Below, one piece after another: positions 12,201-22,904 of a DNA stretch of 64,000 nt. The notes under the pieces are model-generated. The model did not search any database and was not told the DNA's origin. It was given only the letters and a program-made list of their open reading frames with translations. Within the stretch, counting starts at the first letter, position 1, and each line of letters opens with the position of its first letter. The stretch is from Clytia hemisphaerica (taxonomy: Eukaryota; Cnidaria; Hydrozoa; Leptothecata; Clytiidae), in NCBI GenBank assembly GCA_902728285.1, contig CACVBU010001153.1:372001-436000 (forward strand), given 5' to 3'. Position numbers and translations under genes: made by a program.

Positions 12201-14507
12201 TGTTGTTTCCCCATGGGAATCAATTGTTGAGCTATCATAAAATATGTCATCAGATAGTTGACTTTCTCGTTTGAAATTAAGGGAGTTATAATTAGGGAAT
12301 TCGTCTAATTCCTCATTGTGATTTTCTTCGTTTCCCATTGTGAAAAGAGTTTCCACGTTGTTGTTCGCGTCTATCTTAGATGGGAAAATCAGCTCGGTAA
12401 AATTCTCTTCGCTTCCGTATGTTTCTACCTCTGAAATTGTCCTATCATATCCAGGAGTAGATTCCCCATTGGGAATTGGTGAAATAGCCAAGGGATTTGA
12501 ATCACCATATGAGATTGAAGAGTCAACCATATATTTTTCAGAATTTGTGTGAAAGTTATTTGACTGTTTACAATCAATGTCATCAACTGTCTGAGTTCCC
12601 TCTCCCTCAAAAATAAGATTTTCCGCGGTGGGGATTTCTGCTTTCACTATGGGGTTTGCTGGTTTCAATATGGGGATTTCTGCTTTCACTATGGAGTTTG
12701 TTGGTTTCATATCGTGGTCGAACGTGAGCAAACCATAGTGATTTGATTCAAAGTAACCAGAATTTCGTGGCGAATGCTCTGAAAACATAATGGTTGATAC
12801 AAGAGTTGAAATATTCGATCTCAAGAAACACACACCAAAGTAAAGGAACCGAAAAGCGAAATAAATAATATACGCAGAGATTGGAGAGAAAGTCCTTCTG
12901 GGGGACGGAAAAGGCCGTATCCAGGACAAAAACCACTATCCTAGGATAGGGTAAATTAAACTCGTGGTTTCGAAACACACAAGTTCTAGAGTATAGTAAC
13001 TATACTCAAATGATTTGGGAATTGCATCCTCGCATGGTCGAACCTAACAAGTATTTGCAATAGACCTTTTCATAAATTTCGTCACGAGCAATACTTACCT
13101 CGTTTTCAAAATATTGCTATGGTAATTAATTTCCAAAAGAGTTCATAAGAAGTTTACTCTATTCATCAAAGCAAAACTTGAAGACTTAATCACATTGGCA
13201 ATGGTTACAGAACGAGGCAGTTGTTGCACTGACAATAATTTATGAAAATGCCTATAACAAACATATCTCCCACACTCTTGTATTAGGGCGTGGTACCCAA
13301 TTCCACTCACGAAGGTACATTCACTTGCCAAGTGAATCACAGCACCGAGTAGGAATTGAAACCCGACCTCCTGCACGGAAGTCAAGGCTGATAACCACGA
13401 CACTACTGCGCCATAACTTCGATTGACCTAACAAGCATATTTAGCATTTTTACCACCGGAGTTAATTTGCAAAGTACTTATAATTCATAGTTTTTCACGC
13501 TCGAAAGAAAAGGGTATTATCCTTATTCCCTATAAAAAAGTCCCAACTGTGAATATCTACCTGTATTTGTAGCAGGCACATCTAAAAGGTCTGAAAAACT
13601 TAACGATCGTCTCAAATCGGTTGCTCTTGGACGTAACGATGGGCGTTTTTCTGTTCGTGCGCGCGGGCGATTTTTCTTGTACCTGTAGTGAGAAATAAAT
13701 GTGAAGTAAGTTTGAAAGTCAACAGACCATGCTCTTAGCAAACTTTGTTGCGAAAGAAATATATTGCTGCTCTACCGAGCTGTCACCTCTTTAGGTTGCT
13801 GGCATGCTAACAGATAGTGGAGGTTTTTCACGTTTTGCCGGAATCAGGGAATCCACTATTATGGAAGAAGAAATTCGATTGAAATTGGTTGACTTATTTC
13901 CCGCCATCGGCCCCATGCAATCGATTCTCTGCTTTCACATTGGCGGATTTTCCCTTCCGCCTTCCGTCAAAACATGAAAAATCTTTCTGGTGCTCTGTGA
14001 TTCAGATTATCGTCTTCTGACTTAAGAGTAGAGGGTTCGAGTTCTGGGAAAACCGACCATTGTAAATCTTGCCTTACTAATTACTTCAGACACTTAAAAA
14101 CGACCATAGTGCAGTGGTAGAATATCCGGGTACGTTGTGGGTTCAACCCCCAGCCGGGTCATACCAAAGATTCCCAAAATGGTACTTGGTGCCTCTCTGC
14201 TTGATGCTCAGCAATTAAGAGAGAGATCAAGGGTAAGTGGAGTAATCCAGGGAGAAAGAGAGGTGCCCTCCCCTACCTTCGGGTAGGTAGCTATCGAAAG
14301 AGGAACCTTCGGGTCACCACCGACTGCAGTGGGAGACCAACTGCCCGCCCTGGAAAAAAATTGAGCCCGAAAATCAATAACTAAACGAGACAGGAAGCAA
14401 AAAAAAATCGGGTGATAAAATCTCTGCGTATGCAAAGAAATTTATACTCACTTATTGAAGAGCCATTCAACAATGTGAAAATAATGCATTTCATAAGTAC
14501 CCATCAT
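9261..14507 (-). CDS. Tandem-repeat protein of unknown function (six-exon model)
   Basis: Exons, 5' to 3' on the minus strand: 14507-14452, 13682-13561, 12778-11602, 11120-10921, 9773-9715 and (tentative) 9287-9261. Intron phases match at every join (2, 1, 2, 1, 0), giving about 546 residues. The N-terminal half is basic and then acidic/serine-rich with no domain I recognise. Roughly residues 255-447 are a tandem array with a 36-residue (108-bp) unit built around QRKRSNHEYGNYDNHQL and PESPKEKHAE; two units (about 11750-11840 and 11850-11947) are almost identical in DNA, so the array is young or being homogenised. The tail is acidic. There is no signal peptide; repeats of basic RxRKR plus SP-rich spacers could suggest a nuclear or cytoplasmic scaffold, but this is inference. 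Weak points: the donor at 11602 (GTGTAA) is poor, and the last nine-codon exon rests only on phase and an acceptor. Confidence 0.5.
9349..9581. mobile_element. TA-flanked MITE family D, copy 1 (233 bp)
   Basis: CAGCTGGCGCTCTCTAATC at the left and GATTAGAGAGTGTCAACTG-like sequence at the right (reading CGAATTAGAGAGTGTCAACT) are inverted, and both are flanked by TA, as expected for a Tc1/mariner/pogo-type insertion. Inside there are two tandem blocks of about 75 bp built from 'cccttattygat', 'gtcaccrtcaacaagaaactc' and 'ctactattcgata'. Related copies lie at about 18310-18498 and 28014-28145. Confidence 0.75.
10264..10513 (-). mobile_element. MITE family A, copy 4
   Basis: It runs from AACACGTTTTCATAAGAAC to TTCTTATAAAAAAAG...TGTAA with the internal blocks ACATAAGGTTTCGATGACC and TTTGGGCTTAAAACTT. 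It lies in an intron of the tandem-repeat gene. Confidence 0.8.
10635..10740. mobile_element. MITE family O, fragment
   Basis: TACACCTTTTCGACCGTAAC followed by GCGCGGGCATTTTTTCGTCC matches the arms of the complete element at 50624-51008. Only one arm is clear here. Confidence 0.5.
10783..10886 (-). mobile_element. tRNA-derived SINE-like element
   Basis: On the minus strand TAGCTCAGTCGGTAGAGC (A box) is followed about 30 bases later by GATTCGATCCC (B box), the Pol III promoter layout of a tRNA. The anticodon and T stems do not pair and the acceptor stem is imperfect, so this is a SINE head rather than a working tRNA gene. The same B-box side, followed by a shared 'gctacttagatttgatg'-type body, recurs at 11478-11540. 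Confidence 0.6.
11190..11300. repeat. Poly-A / AG-rich tracts
   Basis: Several runs of 10 to 20 A separated by G-rich dinucleotides. They lie in the long intron between 11602 and 11120 of the tandem-repeat gene and could be the worn tail of a retroposed element. Confidence 0.6.
11478..11540 (-). mobile_element. tRNA-derived SINE-like element, fragment
   Basis: It contains CGACCAGGGATCGAATC and TACAACCCTTT, the reverse complement of the B-box half of the copy at 10783-10886, plus the same 'catcaaatctaagctact' body. The A-box half is missing. Confidence 0.5.
14103..14350 (+). mobile_element. tRNA-core SINE
   Basis: CATAGTGCAGTGGTAGAAT (A box) and GTGGGTTCAACCCCC (B box) lie 25-30 bases apart, followed by AGCCGGGTCATACCAAAG and a non-tRNA body ending in AGAGAGGTGCCC-type sequence. 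The first four bases pair with the last four of the acceptor arm, but the rest do not, so it is unlikely to be a functional tRNA. Confidence 0.55.
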
Positions 14508-14699
14508 GCAACACAAAAATAAAGCTCACGGTTTGATTTTTATGGACGTGCTAGTGAGGTGAAGTGCCGGTAAATAATTCCCGAGTGCAAACGGAAAATG
14601 TAATTGGCTAGTGAAAATACGAGGCGTGATTGGTTGGAACTCACTATTTTCGTTCGTCCAATTACATCTTTGCATTTATACGGGTATACTCTTCGAAAT

Positions 14700-14850
14700 T
14701 AAAGCCCCGAAAGAGCTAGAGAGGAAACTCTTGGAGCGGAAATGTAGGCCTTTATTTCCCATCTGAAACGCGCGACCCGTGTGGTTTTCAAAAAAACGCA
14801 TCGTAGGAGAACGCAGTTGCTTCCCTCACGCAATGATTTCACTCTAGCAT
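14700..14850. mobile_element. MITE family B, partial copy
   Basis: TTAAAGCCCCGAAAGAGCTAG and TTATTTCCCATCTGAAACG resemble the left end and the inner inverted block of family B. The copy is eroded and lies against family C at 14880. Confidence 0.5.
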
Positions 14851-14879
14851 TTCGGGTTTTAAATTCAGTGGGTATTTAG

Positions 14880-15057
14880 TTCGCTAATTCGAACTTGAAC
14901 GGGGAATCTTATTTGTTCGAATTACAGAGAGATTCGAGTTATAGAAAGATTTTTAAGAGGGTTTTTCTATCCTTGACGGCGCCTGGAAACAAGTTCGAGT
15001 TATGGAATAATTTGAATAAAAGAAGTTCGAATAAGCAAGAGTTTACTGTGCTTAACC
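14880..15057. mobile_element. MITE family C, copy 1
   Basis: TCGCTAATTCGAACTTGAAC at the left and GTTCGAATAAGCAAGAGTTT at the right form imperfect inverted ends around blocks of the type 'gttcgaattacagagag' and 'ttttaagagggtttt'. Other copies lie at about 22060-22205 and 54712-54864, with a decayed one at about 20170-20300. Confidence 0.65.
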
Positions 15058-15065
15058 TCACCACT

Positions 15066-15345
15066 GAAACTAGAATCGAGACTCCTGGATAGGAAATGAA
15101 ACCACTTATTTCCCATCCAGAACGCCAGCGCGTGGTTTATACACAAACGCCGGATTGAAACTAAAATCTATCGCTAAACTGCAGTCTTCAAAAATAAAGA
15201 AACCGCTAGATACAATCGGCTGCATGGTTGCGGCACGTTCTAGGCGCATTTTGGATGGGAAATAAGTGACTTCACTTTTTCTTATTTGAAAAAGGTTAGA
15301 GATTCTACTCTAGCCCTTCGGGCTTTAAACTCAATGACTAAAACC
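15066..15345. mobile_element. MITE family B, copy 2
   Basis: It carries ACTCCTGGATAGGAAATG, the TTTCCCATCCAGAACGC / TTGGATGGGAAATAAGTG inner pair and the terminal CTAGCCCTTCGGGCTTTAAA. It is collinear with 6955-7246 in the opposite orientation. Confidence 0.75.
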
Positions 15346-15541
15346 CGGTAATTTAAAAACCAAACTTGAAACCCATGACTAATAATTTACTATACTGTCT
15401 TATCCATTATAAAACATGTACTATTTTTACTGAAGTGTTATTTTTTCTAAATTTGTGAGATTCTAGACTAGATACAACTCTTCTGTCATCGGAGTCAAGA
15501 AATGTATCAAGTCAGTGGAGACTACGTAGGAGATTAATAAG

Positions 15542-15804
15542 TACACGTTTTTATCATAAGAAGATTTAAAATTTTGAAGGCCTTTGGAATGTTCTTCACT
15601 TTTTGAGTTTTAAGCCAAAAAATAGTTCTTAACTTGTTCTTAATATCAATTTATGAGTAAGTTTATGCAATTTCCCTAACAGAACATGCTCTTAATTTAA
15701 CGTTTTTATGAGTAAGTTTGTGTAATTTCCTAATAAAATTCGGTGCTTTAGAGTCTCAAAATGTTCTTGCTTTTTTATAGTTTGTTCTTGTAACAAAACG
15801 TGTA
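15542..15804 (+). mobile_element. MITE family A, copy 5
   Basis: The ends are TACACGTTTTTATCATAAG and TTGTAACAAAACGTGTA. An internal stretch beginning TTTATGAGTAAGTTT is repeated, which makes this copy slightly longer than the others. Confidence 0.75.
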
Positions 15805-16245
15805 CCATCACACTTCACCGCAGAGAATGTACTTAAGAGAATAATGCAAGTCAAGGCAGGTTTTTGTTCACAGTGCAAAAATGACAATTTGGGCTCGTGT
15901 GTAGTAGCGTGGGTCATTTTCACAAAACAAACAAATTCGATTGCGCATTACGAAATTTTGCTACAAATCCGAAAGATTTTGGAGCACTATCCGAAGCACA
16001 AAAGAAGAAGTCCTCACCAGGTTAATTTCTAAATTAAAGCTCTTAGGTTGGAATTCAAAGCTTTTTACGTTTACAAAATTATAATGATAGCTTTTGCTGA
16101 TTTACTGGCGGCTAAATTCTAATCTAATACCTATTCAAATGAAAAATAATTTTGGTCATGTTATGGTTTGAATGCCAAAGTAAAATGAGATTTGCTGTTT
16201 TCATATATCAAAAAGCGAAAGTCGGTGAAATGGTAATATGAAGAA

Positions 16246-16464
16246 CTCTCTTTTTATAAGAACATACTGTGTAAGAACATAATTCTTCGATGACCAAAAT
16301 GTTAAGAACAAGTTAAGAACATCTTAAGGCTTTGCAAACTCTAAAACACCCACTCACAAAATGGTGAAAATAAGAATATATTATGAACATCTTTAGGCTA
16401 AAAACTAAAGTTAAGAATATCTGAAGGCCTCTAAAATTTTGGATGTTCTAATAAAAAACGTGTA
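16246..16464 (-). mobile_element. MITE family A, copy 6
   Basis: It runs from CTTTTTATAAGAACATACTG to TGTTCTAATAAAAAACGTGTA with the usual internal blocks; the left outermost bases have decayed. Confidence 0.75.
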
Positions 16465-16907
16465 TCTCGTTAGACAGACACGCGCTGTTGTGTCAAAATA
16501 CTCCAAAAACAAAAACGAATGTGGAATCAGATTCGCACAATATGAGAAAAGACAGACTATAATCACTGAAACACTAGACTGTTTTTTGTAACGTGGATCT
16601 AGTGGATTGAGTGGTATGGATTTGCTACGTGCTCAAGCAAACCCAAAAAAAGGAGTCTGCCAAGTTACACTGGGTCGCTTATCAGTACCATCCACTCTAT
16701 CAAAAAGGCTTTAAGTGACCTCCGGGCTACTTGGTACTTTGCTTCATACGGCCTTCCTTCGCGCTCATTTTTTGACTGATTACCGCCAGTAGGGAGCTAG
16801 GAGCGCCGCTACCTATGAACCATTTAATAGCACCTATAGAGGCGTTTAAATTGGGCATAGACATTGACATCTCCAATCGTGGTTGACAATTTCCCGGATT
16901 GAGGGGT

Positions 16908-17135
16908 ATCCGGGGGGTACTTAGGCAAGTGAAGGGTACGGGTATGTGCCGCCCTTAAGGATGCCTTTCTCGGGACCTTGAAGTTCCTGTAAGGGTTGGA
17001 AAAAATAGAAAATCAAATTTCAGTCCCACTAAGGATCGTAAAAATCGCAAAACTTTTCTATTTTTTCTCCTTTTTAGTCCCGCTAAGGGTCCGAGGGTCG
17101 AAAGTCAGGCGGGACATACCCCTCAGCTCGCAACT
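16908..17135. mobile_element. Poly-G-ended MITE family G, copy 1
   Basis: It starts GGGGGGTACTTAGGC, followed by GGGTATGTGCCGCCC and blocks of the type 'ctaagggtcc' and 'gcgggacatacccct'. Related copies lie at 19022-19330, 32447-32597 and 34086-34262. It is non-coding. Confidence 0.6.
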
Positions 17136-17185
17136 ATAGTACCCCGCCGGCCCAGGGGTCCCATAGAGAAGTCTAGATGATTAAC

Positions 17186-19514
17186 TTACTCTTTGATATT
17201 TTCACAGAATTCCTCTGCCTCATCATCCCCGTCCATTTTCAACCAAATCACTGAAGCTTCATCAATAAGCGAGGCATCACCAATGGAAACAGAACACTTG
17301 ACCTTAAAGAGAAAAAGAGAAATCTATGAAGCCAACAATTTGTTACAGAATATTAATGCGATTTCATAGTTCTTTCTTTGCAAATGACGATGATACATCA
17401 TTGTTGTGAACCGAGGGGAAGGCACTTAAGGTACACGTTTTTTAATAAGAACAAACTATGTAAGAACATAAGGCTTCGCTGGCCAAAATGTTAAGAACAA
17501 GTTAAGAACATCTTAAAGCTTTGTGGACTCAAAAACATCCTATTTCTTAGGAAAATGGTCAAAATAAGAACATGTTAAGAACATTTTTAGGCTTAAAACT
17601 AAGAAAATTAAGAACATCCGAAGGCTTCAAAAATTTTGGATGTTCTTATAAAAAAAACGTGTGTAAGCGCTTATAAGCGACCTACTGTAGATGTAACCCA
17701 GGCTTCACAACAAAGTGTATGCTAAAAACTCCAATCAAAGATGGCGGATATAGTTTGGTCTAGGCTTTGTAAAGGTCAGCAGGATCAACCCTTACCTCAA
17801 GATAGCAGGAGTCTTCAGTGTAGCCATATTTAATAATGGTTTCCATGGGAATAGAAATTGCAATATCATCACAAGAGTCGATAAAGTCTATTGCTTGAGA
17901 GCACATTTCAACTTGGTATGAGTTGTCCTGAGCAATGGAATGTTTTTGAATGACGACATTCCATTTTTTCTCCTCCACTTAAAAAAATAATATGATACCA
18001 AAAAATTAGACATTTTCAACGAAATTCGTGAAAATAAACTAAGAGATCAATTCGTGATATTCATGACGTTATGTTTTATACGGAAGCACCAAAATAAGAC
18101 CGGGTTTTGCCACTTATTTTGAATCTAACCAATAAAATCAGTAGCAAACACTCGGGCTATTTTGAGTGCTTCCATATAAAACATTACGTCATAGATATTA
18201 CTAATTTGTCTAGAGTTAACTCTCTTGCACAGCACATAGCGTCGAAATAGTTAGTGTCAACTGTACTTTTAAATGAGACCAAAATCTTACCTGTGGCACA
18301 TAACTGATGTTCTCTGATTCGATTTTCAAGGAGAGTAAGGGACATATCAAATAGTACAGCGTTGTTTATGAGAGTTGACGGTGACTTTCAAATTATCGAA
18401 TAAGGGAACTTATCGAAAAGTAGAACGTCGTTTATGAGTTTCTTGTTGACAGTGACTTTCAATATCATCGAATAAGGGAGCGTATCGAATAGTAGAACGT
18501 CGAAATAGTTAGCGTCAATTGTACTTTTAAATGAGACTGAAACCTTACCTGCGGCACATAACTGTGGCTGCTTTTCCTGATTTTTGTTAAATTTAATAAC
18601 ATTGATCCAAATCAGTTTTTGTTTCTCGTTATCAGCTGTCAGAGAGATTTTCTCTTGATTGGTGAACAGAGTAAAGGAGCAAGGGAACCGTCTGGAATCC
18701 ATGGCAACAACATCGAACAGGTCTGCAAGGTAGATGGTGCGTCTTGGAGGTAAACTAGCCTTGTATTTCTTCTCATTCTCAAAACAATCCAGTCTAGTTT
18801 TCCATTCACTTGATTGATGATGTAAGACATAATAACGCCTCTTGTTACGCTAAGAAAAAGGTAAATACACAGGCTAGTTATCATTGTAGTTTTACGATTA
18901 AGCAGATCTTGACGGGCACACTTCAGTGTTTTAAAGGCCAACCAGAGACTGAAATAAAAAAGTGCAAATTGTAACAAACATTGAAATATAAAAGAAAATA
19001 CTCTGTCAATAAATAAGGAAAGCCCGGGGGTACTAGGGCAAAATAGGTTACAGGGATGCGCCGCTGGTCAGGGTACCTTTTTTAACCTCCACGAGTCCCA
19101 GGTAGGGTCGCAAAAACACCAAGTTAGAAAAATCAGTCCCTCGTAGGGTGCCTTTTTTGGAAAATTTGGGGAAAAAGTAGAAAACTTGAGAAAATTTTGG
19201 AATTCCAGTCCAGTCCCATTCAAGGTCACTTTTTTCGCAAAGTTTTTGAAAAACGAGTCCCATGTAGGATCCATTTTTCGAACCTCAGCGGAGCACCCCC
19301 GTCGGTCGGCAAGGATAGTATCCCCCCGTAAGGAAAGTTTGGCTACGAGACGAATAGCTTCCCCGGCAAAAGATCTAAATCTTTTCCCGAGGTTCATAAT
19401 GTTCCTGAAATATACCTTTTTGCCGAATTTCTTTAAATATCCTTCCATGAAAACCATGTCCCAATTCTTTTTCTCTTCCCCTTCATCAGTACATCTCATT
19501 TCTTGGTCATCCAT
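17186..19514 (-). CDS. Dok-like adaptor: PH domain plus IRS/Dok-type PTB domain
   Basis: Exons on the minus strand: 19514-19416, 18849-18549, 17977-17796 and 17302-17186 (phases 0, 1, 0). Residues about 20-125 form a PH domain: the join of exons 1 and 2 gives EGYLKKFGKK then RNKRRYYVLHH, followed by TRLDCFENE and the C-terminal helix KQKLIWINVI. Residues about 135-230 resemble an IRS/Dok PTB domain (KWNVVIQKHSIAQ at the start, then ETIIKYGYTEDSCYLEV). In this family PH targets the membrane and PTB binds phosphotyrosine NPxY-type motifs on receptors; that role is from family knowledge. The frame stops at 17186 directly after the PTB, but GAGTAAGTTA at 17191-17182 is an excellent splice donor, so a tyrosine-rich tail may follow in exons I could not find. 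A decoy copy of the exon 2 donor exists downstream (see findings). Confidence 0.7.
17432..17664 (-). mobile_element. MITE family A, copy 7 (well preserved)
   Basis: The ends are TACACGTTTTTTAATAAGAA and TTCTTATAAAAAAAACGTGT. All internal blocks are present (ACATAAGGCTTCGCTGGCC, GGAAAATGGTCAAAATAAG, CCGAAGGCTTCAAAAATT). It sits in the last intron of the Dok-like gene. Confidence 0.85.
18063..18192. mobile_element. Hairpin MITE family K, copy 1 (130 bp)
   Basis: Terminal inverted repeats of about 43 bp: ATGACGTTATGTTTTATACG at the left and TATAAAACATTACGTCAT at the right. It lies in intron 2 of the Dok-like gene. The second copy is in intron 2 of the secreted discoidin-like gene at 25798-25921. 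Confidence 0.85.
18241..18564. repeat. 66-bp direct duplication flanking a family D MITE
   Basis: 18241-18306 and 18499-18564 are near-identical copies (starting GTCGAAATAGTTAG, ending TTACCTGYGGCACATAACTG). The second spans the real end of Dok-like exon 2 and its splice donor; the first is a duplicate inside the intron. Between them (about 18310-18498) lie family D blocks with two copies of GTTTATGAG / TCGAATAAGGGA. Confidence 0.8.
19022..19330. mobile_element. Poly-G-ended MITE family G, copy 2
   Basis: CCCGGGGGTACTAGGGC at the left, GGGATGCGCCGCTGGTCAGG, then repeated 'cagtcccattcaaggt' and 'gagtcccatgtaggat' blocks. It lies in intron 1 of the Dok-like gene. Confidence 0.55.
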
Positions 19515-20984
19515 GATTCAAAACTAGACTAGCAGCTAGTCCAAAATATGAAAAAGTGAATAACTCTTTATAGTTCTACAATGACTTTGATCATTTCATT
19601 TCGTTTTTCGTGAAAATTTAGAATCCGAATTTTTACTAAAACCCCCCTACTAGAAAAATGAAAAAGAGGCTGACCACACGAAACTTTTAGGTCTTCTTTT
19701 CTCGAAAAAAAGTCCGCGCGAAAATTTAATGACCTAAACACTTTTTATCTGATATTCCGATGGTGGCCGCCCACGCTTAAGCTCTAAAGCAGCGCGCCAA
19801 TATCCCATCGGAGAGGAATGATAGTCGGCCTTTAATGTGCCGCATCGGGTTCAACTACCCTTGCGCGTAAAGCTAAAAATACTTCAGTTGGACCCAGCAA
19901 TCCCAAAAACAAGGGCTGGCTACCAGACTTCCCTCTGCAAAATCCTTGACGCGGTCTTGCAAAATTCCGTAATCTAAACCTTCCAGGTTTTGAAAATTTT
20001 CCCGACCTTAAGAGCATTAGCGTGTCGGATAAAAAATTCATCATCTCGGTGCCAGATAAAAAAACTTTGTCCACAAGAAAATTGGGAAGCGGTGACGTAA
20101 AACATGGGTGCTCTTTAAAAATGACAAAATTGTATTTTAGAACCAAAACCGATTTATCCACAAGGCTAAACACATACAGTAATCTCTAATTTGAGTTCTT
20201 ATTATTATTCGAATCTTTAAATTTTTCACTTGAGACACTCTTATAGAAAACTATCTAAAATTCATTTCCCTTTTGAACTCGAATTGACGAGAGTCAATGT
20301 TTCAAGTCAGGGTTTTGCAGTTCTCCGTTCCTTCCCATGCTCCGTTCAGTTCATAGTTAGCCGAAGACCTTAGACCCCGTGAAAATAATCGAAAGACTTG
20401 TCTAAAAATCCTAGATTACTTGGCGATCCACGTAAAATATCGACTCTATCTATCTATAGTAGACACATACAACTAAACACTAAACCATTCTACATGCACA
20501 CAAAACACACAATGTTTATAACCATCCTCAAGAAATACCATCTACATTATCTCCACTATTCGTTCATATTACAGTGATAAAGAAGGTATGCAAAATTGAC
20601 ATTGATATTTTCTTGCGCAAAAAATAACTTTTTCTTCCATTATGTGTTTGCTCTGTAATTGAAATCTTGATCCACCGATGACGTCAGAAAACTCTACGTA
20701 GGAGATTTTTTAACATGTTAACATTCCTTTTATGGACATATGTGCTCTTAACCTTGTGTTTGAAATGTGCTGTAGATTATACCTCCTCCGATCAAAACAA
20801 ATACCGAATTCCTGCTAATTGATTTCTGATAAGCTGTAATTGGGTAATCTTACCATGGTTGTTTGATCGCCTGATTTGGAGAAAATCTAAATTTCACGCT
20901 CTATCAGATAGATACCATCTAGATCTACTTAAATCGCATTAATTTTCGTTTGAAAACTTCTTTTTTTACTCATATCAGGGTTTA
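19515..20984. other. Upstream region of the Dok-like gene, unassigned
   Basis: A 113-codon minus-strand frame at 20173-19832 and an overlapping plus-strand frame of about 60 codons both look moderately protein-like (CpG-richer than the surroundings), but neither has a recognisable domain or clear splice partners. About 20170-20300 resembles MITE family C. The rest is AT-rich sequence with no features. Confidence 0.35.
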
Positions 20985-21137
20985 GGAGTTTTGCCTGTTT
21001 GACAAGAAAGACTTTTGCCAGACCTAGCTCTCGGTCTCTTTCTCAAAAAAATCTCAAAAATTCCAAAATCCTATCTACTTTCGAACCAATCACATGTGGT
21101 TGCGTTCCACGAGAGATACTACGGATCCTAAAGGTTG
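20985..21137. mobile_element. MITE family Q, copy 1
   Basis: It shares AAGACTTTTGCCAGACCTAG, AACCAATCACATGTGGTTG and TACGGATCCTAAAGG with the copy at 33309-33478, where the far end CCGTAGGATCCGTA is also present. It ends directly against family M at 21148. Confidence 0.55.
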
Positions 21138-21147
21138 GCTCCATACT

Positions 21148-21554
21148 ACCTTAAGGGAAGAAATTTTCGCGGAATTTAATTTCGCGAATCAGAGTTTCAA
21201 AATGGCAAATTTCGCGGAATTTCAAAAGTTTCACGGAATTTAATTTCGCGATTAAGAAGAATTTATCAACTTAAATTAACTTTTAACCATCACGGAGTTA
21301 TTTATATTTGTTTATATGTGATAAGAAATACACGTCATAATGCTTAAAAATCAATTGTGTCCATATTTTTTGGTAATACCTGGTCAAAAACAACAAAACA
21401 AAAGAAGAAGAAAAAAATCGAATTTCGCGGAATTTAATTTCGCGATTTAACAATTTTGGTGTGTTTCGCGGAATTTAATTTCGCGAATTACACCCAAATT
21501 CGCGAAATTAAATTCCGCGAAAATTTCTTCCGCGAAAATTTCTTCCCTTAAGGT
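21148..21554. mobile_element. TIR element family M, copy 1 (407 bp)
   Basis: ACCTTAAGGGAAGAAATTTT at the left and AAATTTCTTCCCTTAAGGT at the right are inverted. Sub-terminal TTCGCGGAATTTAATTTCGC words repeat on both sides. Relatives built on the same plan, with 'ggcgaa' or 'ggcggg' words, lie at about 48663-49020 and 51800-52105. Confidence 0.75.
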
Positions 21555-22904
21555 AATACGGATGCTCCTCTAGGATTGGCCGCACGCAAAAAGATTTGCT
21601 GCTATTGTTTTCAAAAACCCGCGAAGCTTCTTATTGGGTAAGCTCTGAAATACTATTGTAATGTCACGTGACCAAGGTAGGATTTCCACAGCACACACTT
21701 TTCAGCCAAAGCACGACATCTAACCCTTCGGGCTTTATAAATTTATGGTTGGATGCCAATTGTCATAAAAAATATTTTTCCTTCGACACAAATCTCTATT
21801 ATTTCGCCCTCTTAGAGTTAGAGATGTAGCTGTTTATATTAGCTGTTCCTGTTAAAATTTATTTTAGGATATGAAATTCAATCTGTGATGAAATTCGCTA
21901 TAGAAAGCAAATATATTGATCCACTGACTGACTTTCAATATGCAATAACATATTTATTTGAAGAAGGCTTATCATTTTCACAATATGGATTTTGTATTTT
22001 GTCATAGGCGATCAGGTTGCAATTTAACTCTCTATGTTTCGTATCAACTACTGTTAATTCTCGCTAATTCGAACTCGAAAGGAAAATCTAATTTGCGTTC
22101 GAATTACAGAGAGTATTTTACGAGGGATTCCCCTTGACGGGAATTGAGAATTAGTTCGAATTATAGAAAGATTCGAATAATAAAAGTTCGAGTTACAATT
22201 AGCGAGTTTCTGCTGAAATGAAGATTTTAAGATTTTTATTTTCTGACTCTGAGTCTAGCAAGAGGGATTCACAAACTTTTCTAAAATTAAGAAGAAGATC
22301 TTCACTTATTGTTGTTAAATTTTACTATTTTAAGTAAACATCTCAGAAACTTTCAAGATGTCACATAAAATCTTTTCTAAAATTTTCACTTTACGGGACA
22401 AAATAACATATTTTTAATAAGAGCAAACTATATAAGAACATATTGGCTTCGATTGCCAAAATATTTAGAGCTAGAATTTATTAAGTCTTGAGGACTATAA
22501 AACACCCAATATCTTAAAAAGTTACACAAAAATATAAAAAAAAAGGGGAAAATAAGAATATTCAGGCTTCAAAAATTTTGGATATTCTTATATAAACACG
22601 CTTATTTAAAAAAACTTTTAGATGTGAAAAATGAAGTTAGACAAAATCTTAGAAGAATGAAGAAAGAAGAAGAAAATAACACGTGATTTTTATCAAAACA
22701 AAAGTAATAGCACCAATTTATTGAATAACATTTTTCGCATTACGTTATCATTATTTCTCCATGGATACGCTGAAAAAAGATGGCAGCAAATTCAATGTGT
22801 TGTAGCCCGTTGTAACAAATCGCCACTCGAAAAAGAATTTCTAAGCTAAATCTAAAAGTTGAAATTGATAATTAAATTGAAATTTTGAAAAAATAGCAAA
22901 AAAG
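21555..22904. other. Gene-free stretch with MITE families C and A
   Basis: 22060-22205 is a family C copy (TCGCTAATTCGAACTCGAAA ... AAAGTTCGAGTTACAATTAGC). 22407-22603 is a worn family A copy (TTTTTAATAAGAGCAAAC ... TATTCTTATATAAACACGC). Nothing else is assignable. Confidence 0.5.

Larger units (their letters stand above)
15805..17185. other. Region downstream of the Dok-like gene
   Basis: It contains MITE A copy 6 and a family G copy (separate entries). I looked here for further exons of the Dok-like gene (minus strand, incoming phase 2) and found none that was convincing. A 62-codon plus-strand frame at 15844-16032 shows no domain. Confidence 0.35.

Noticed and set aside
13143..13403. Minus-strand frame as an extra exon of the tandem-repeat gene
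   Set aside because: The flanking exons 13682-13561 and 12778 onward join directly in phase 1, leaving no place for it.
15844..16032. 62-codon plus-strand frame, cysteine- and histidine-containing
   Set aside because: No domain; no splice sites that match another exon.
18388..18702. Independent minus-strand protein
   Set aside because: It is read-through of Dok-like exon 2 past its splice donor.
19186..19527. 113-codon plus-strand frame
   Set aside because: It is antisense to exon 1 of the Dok-like gene and a family G MITE.
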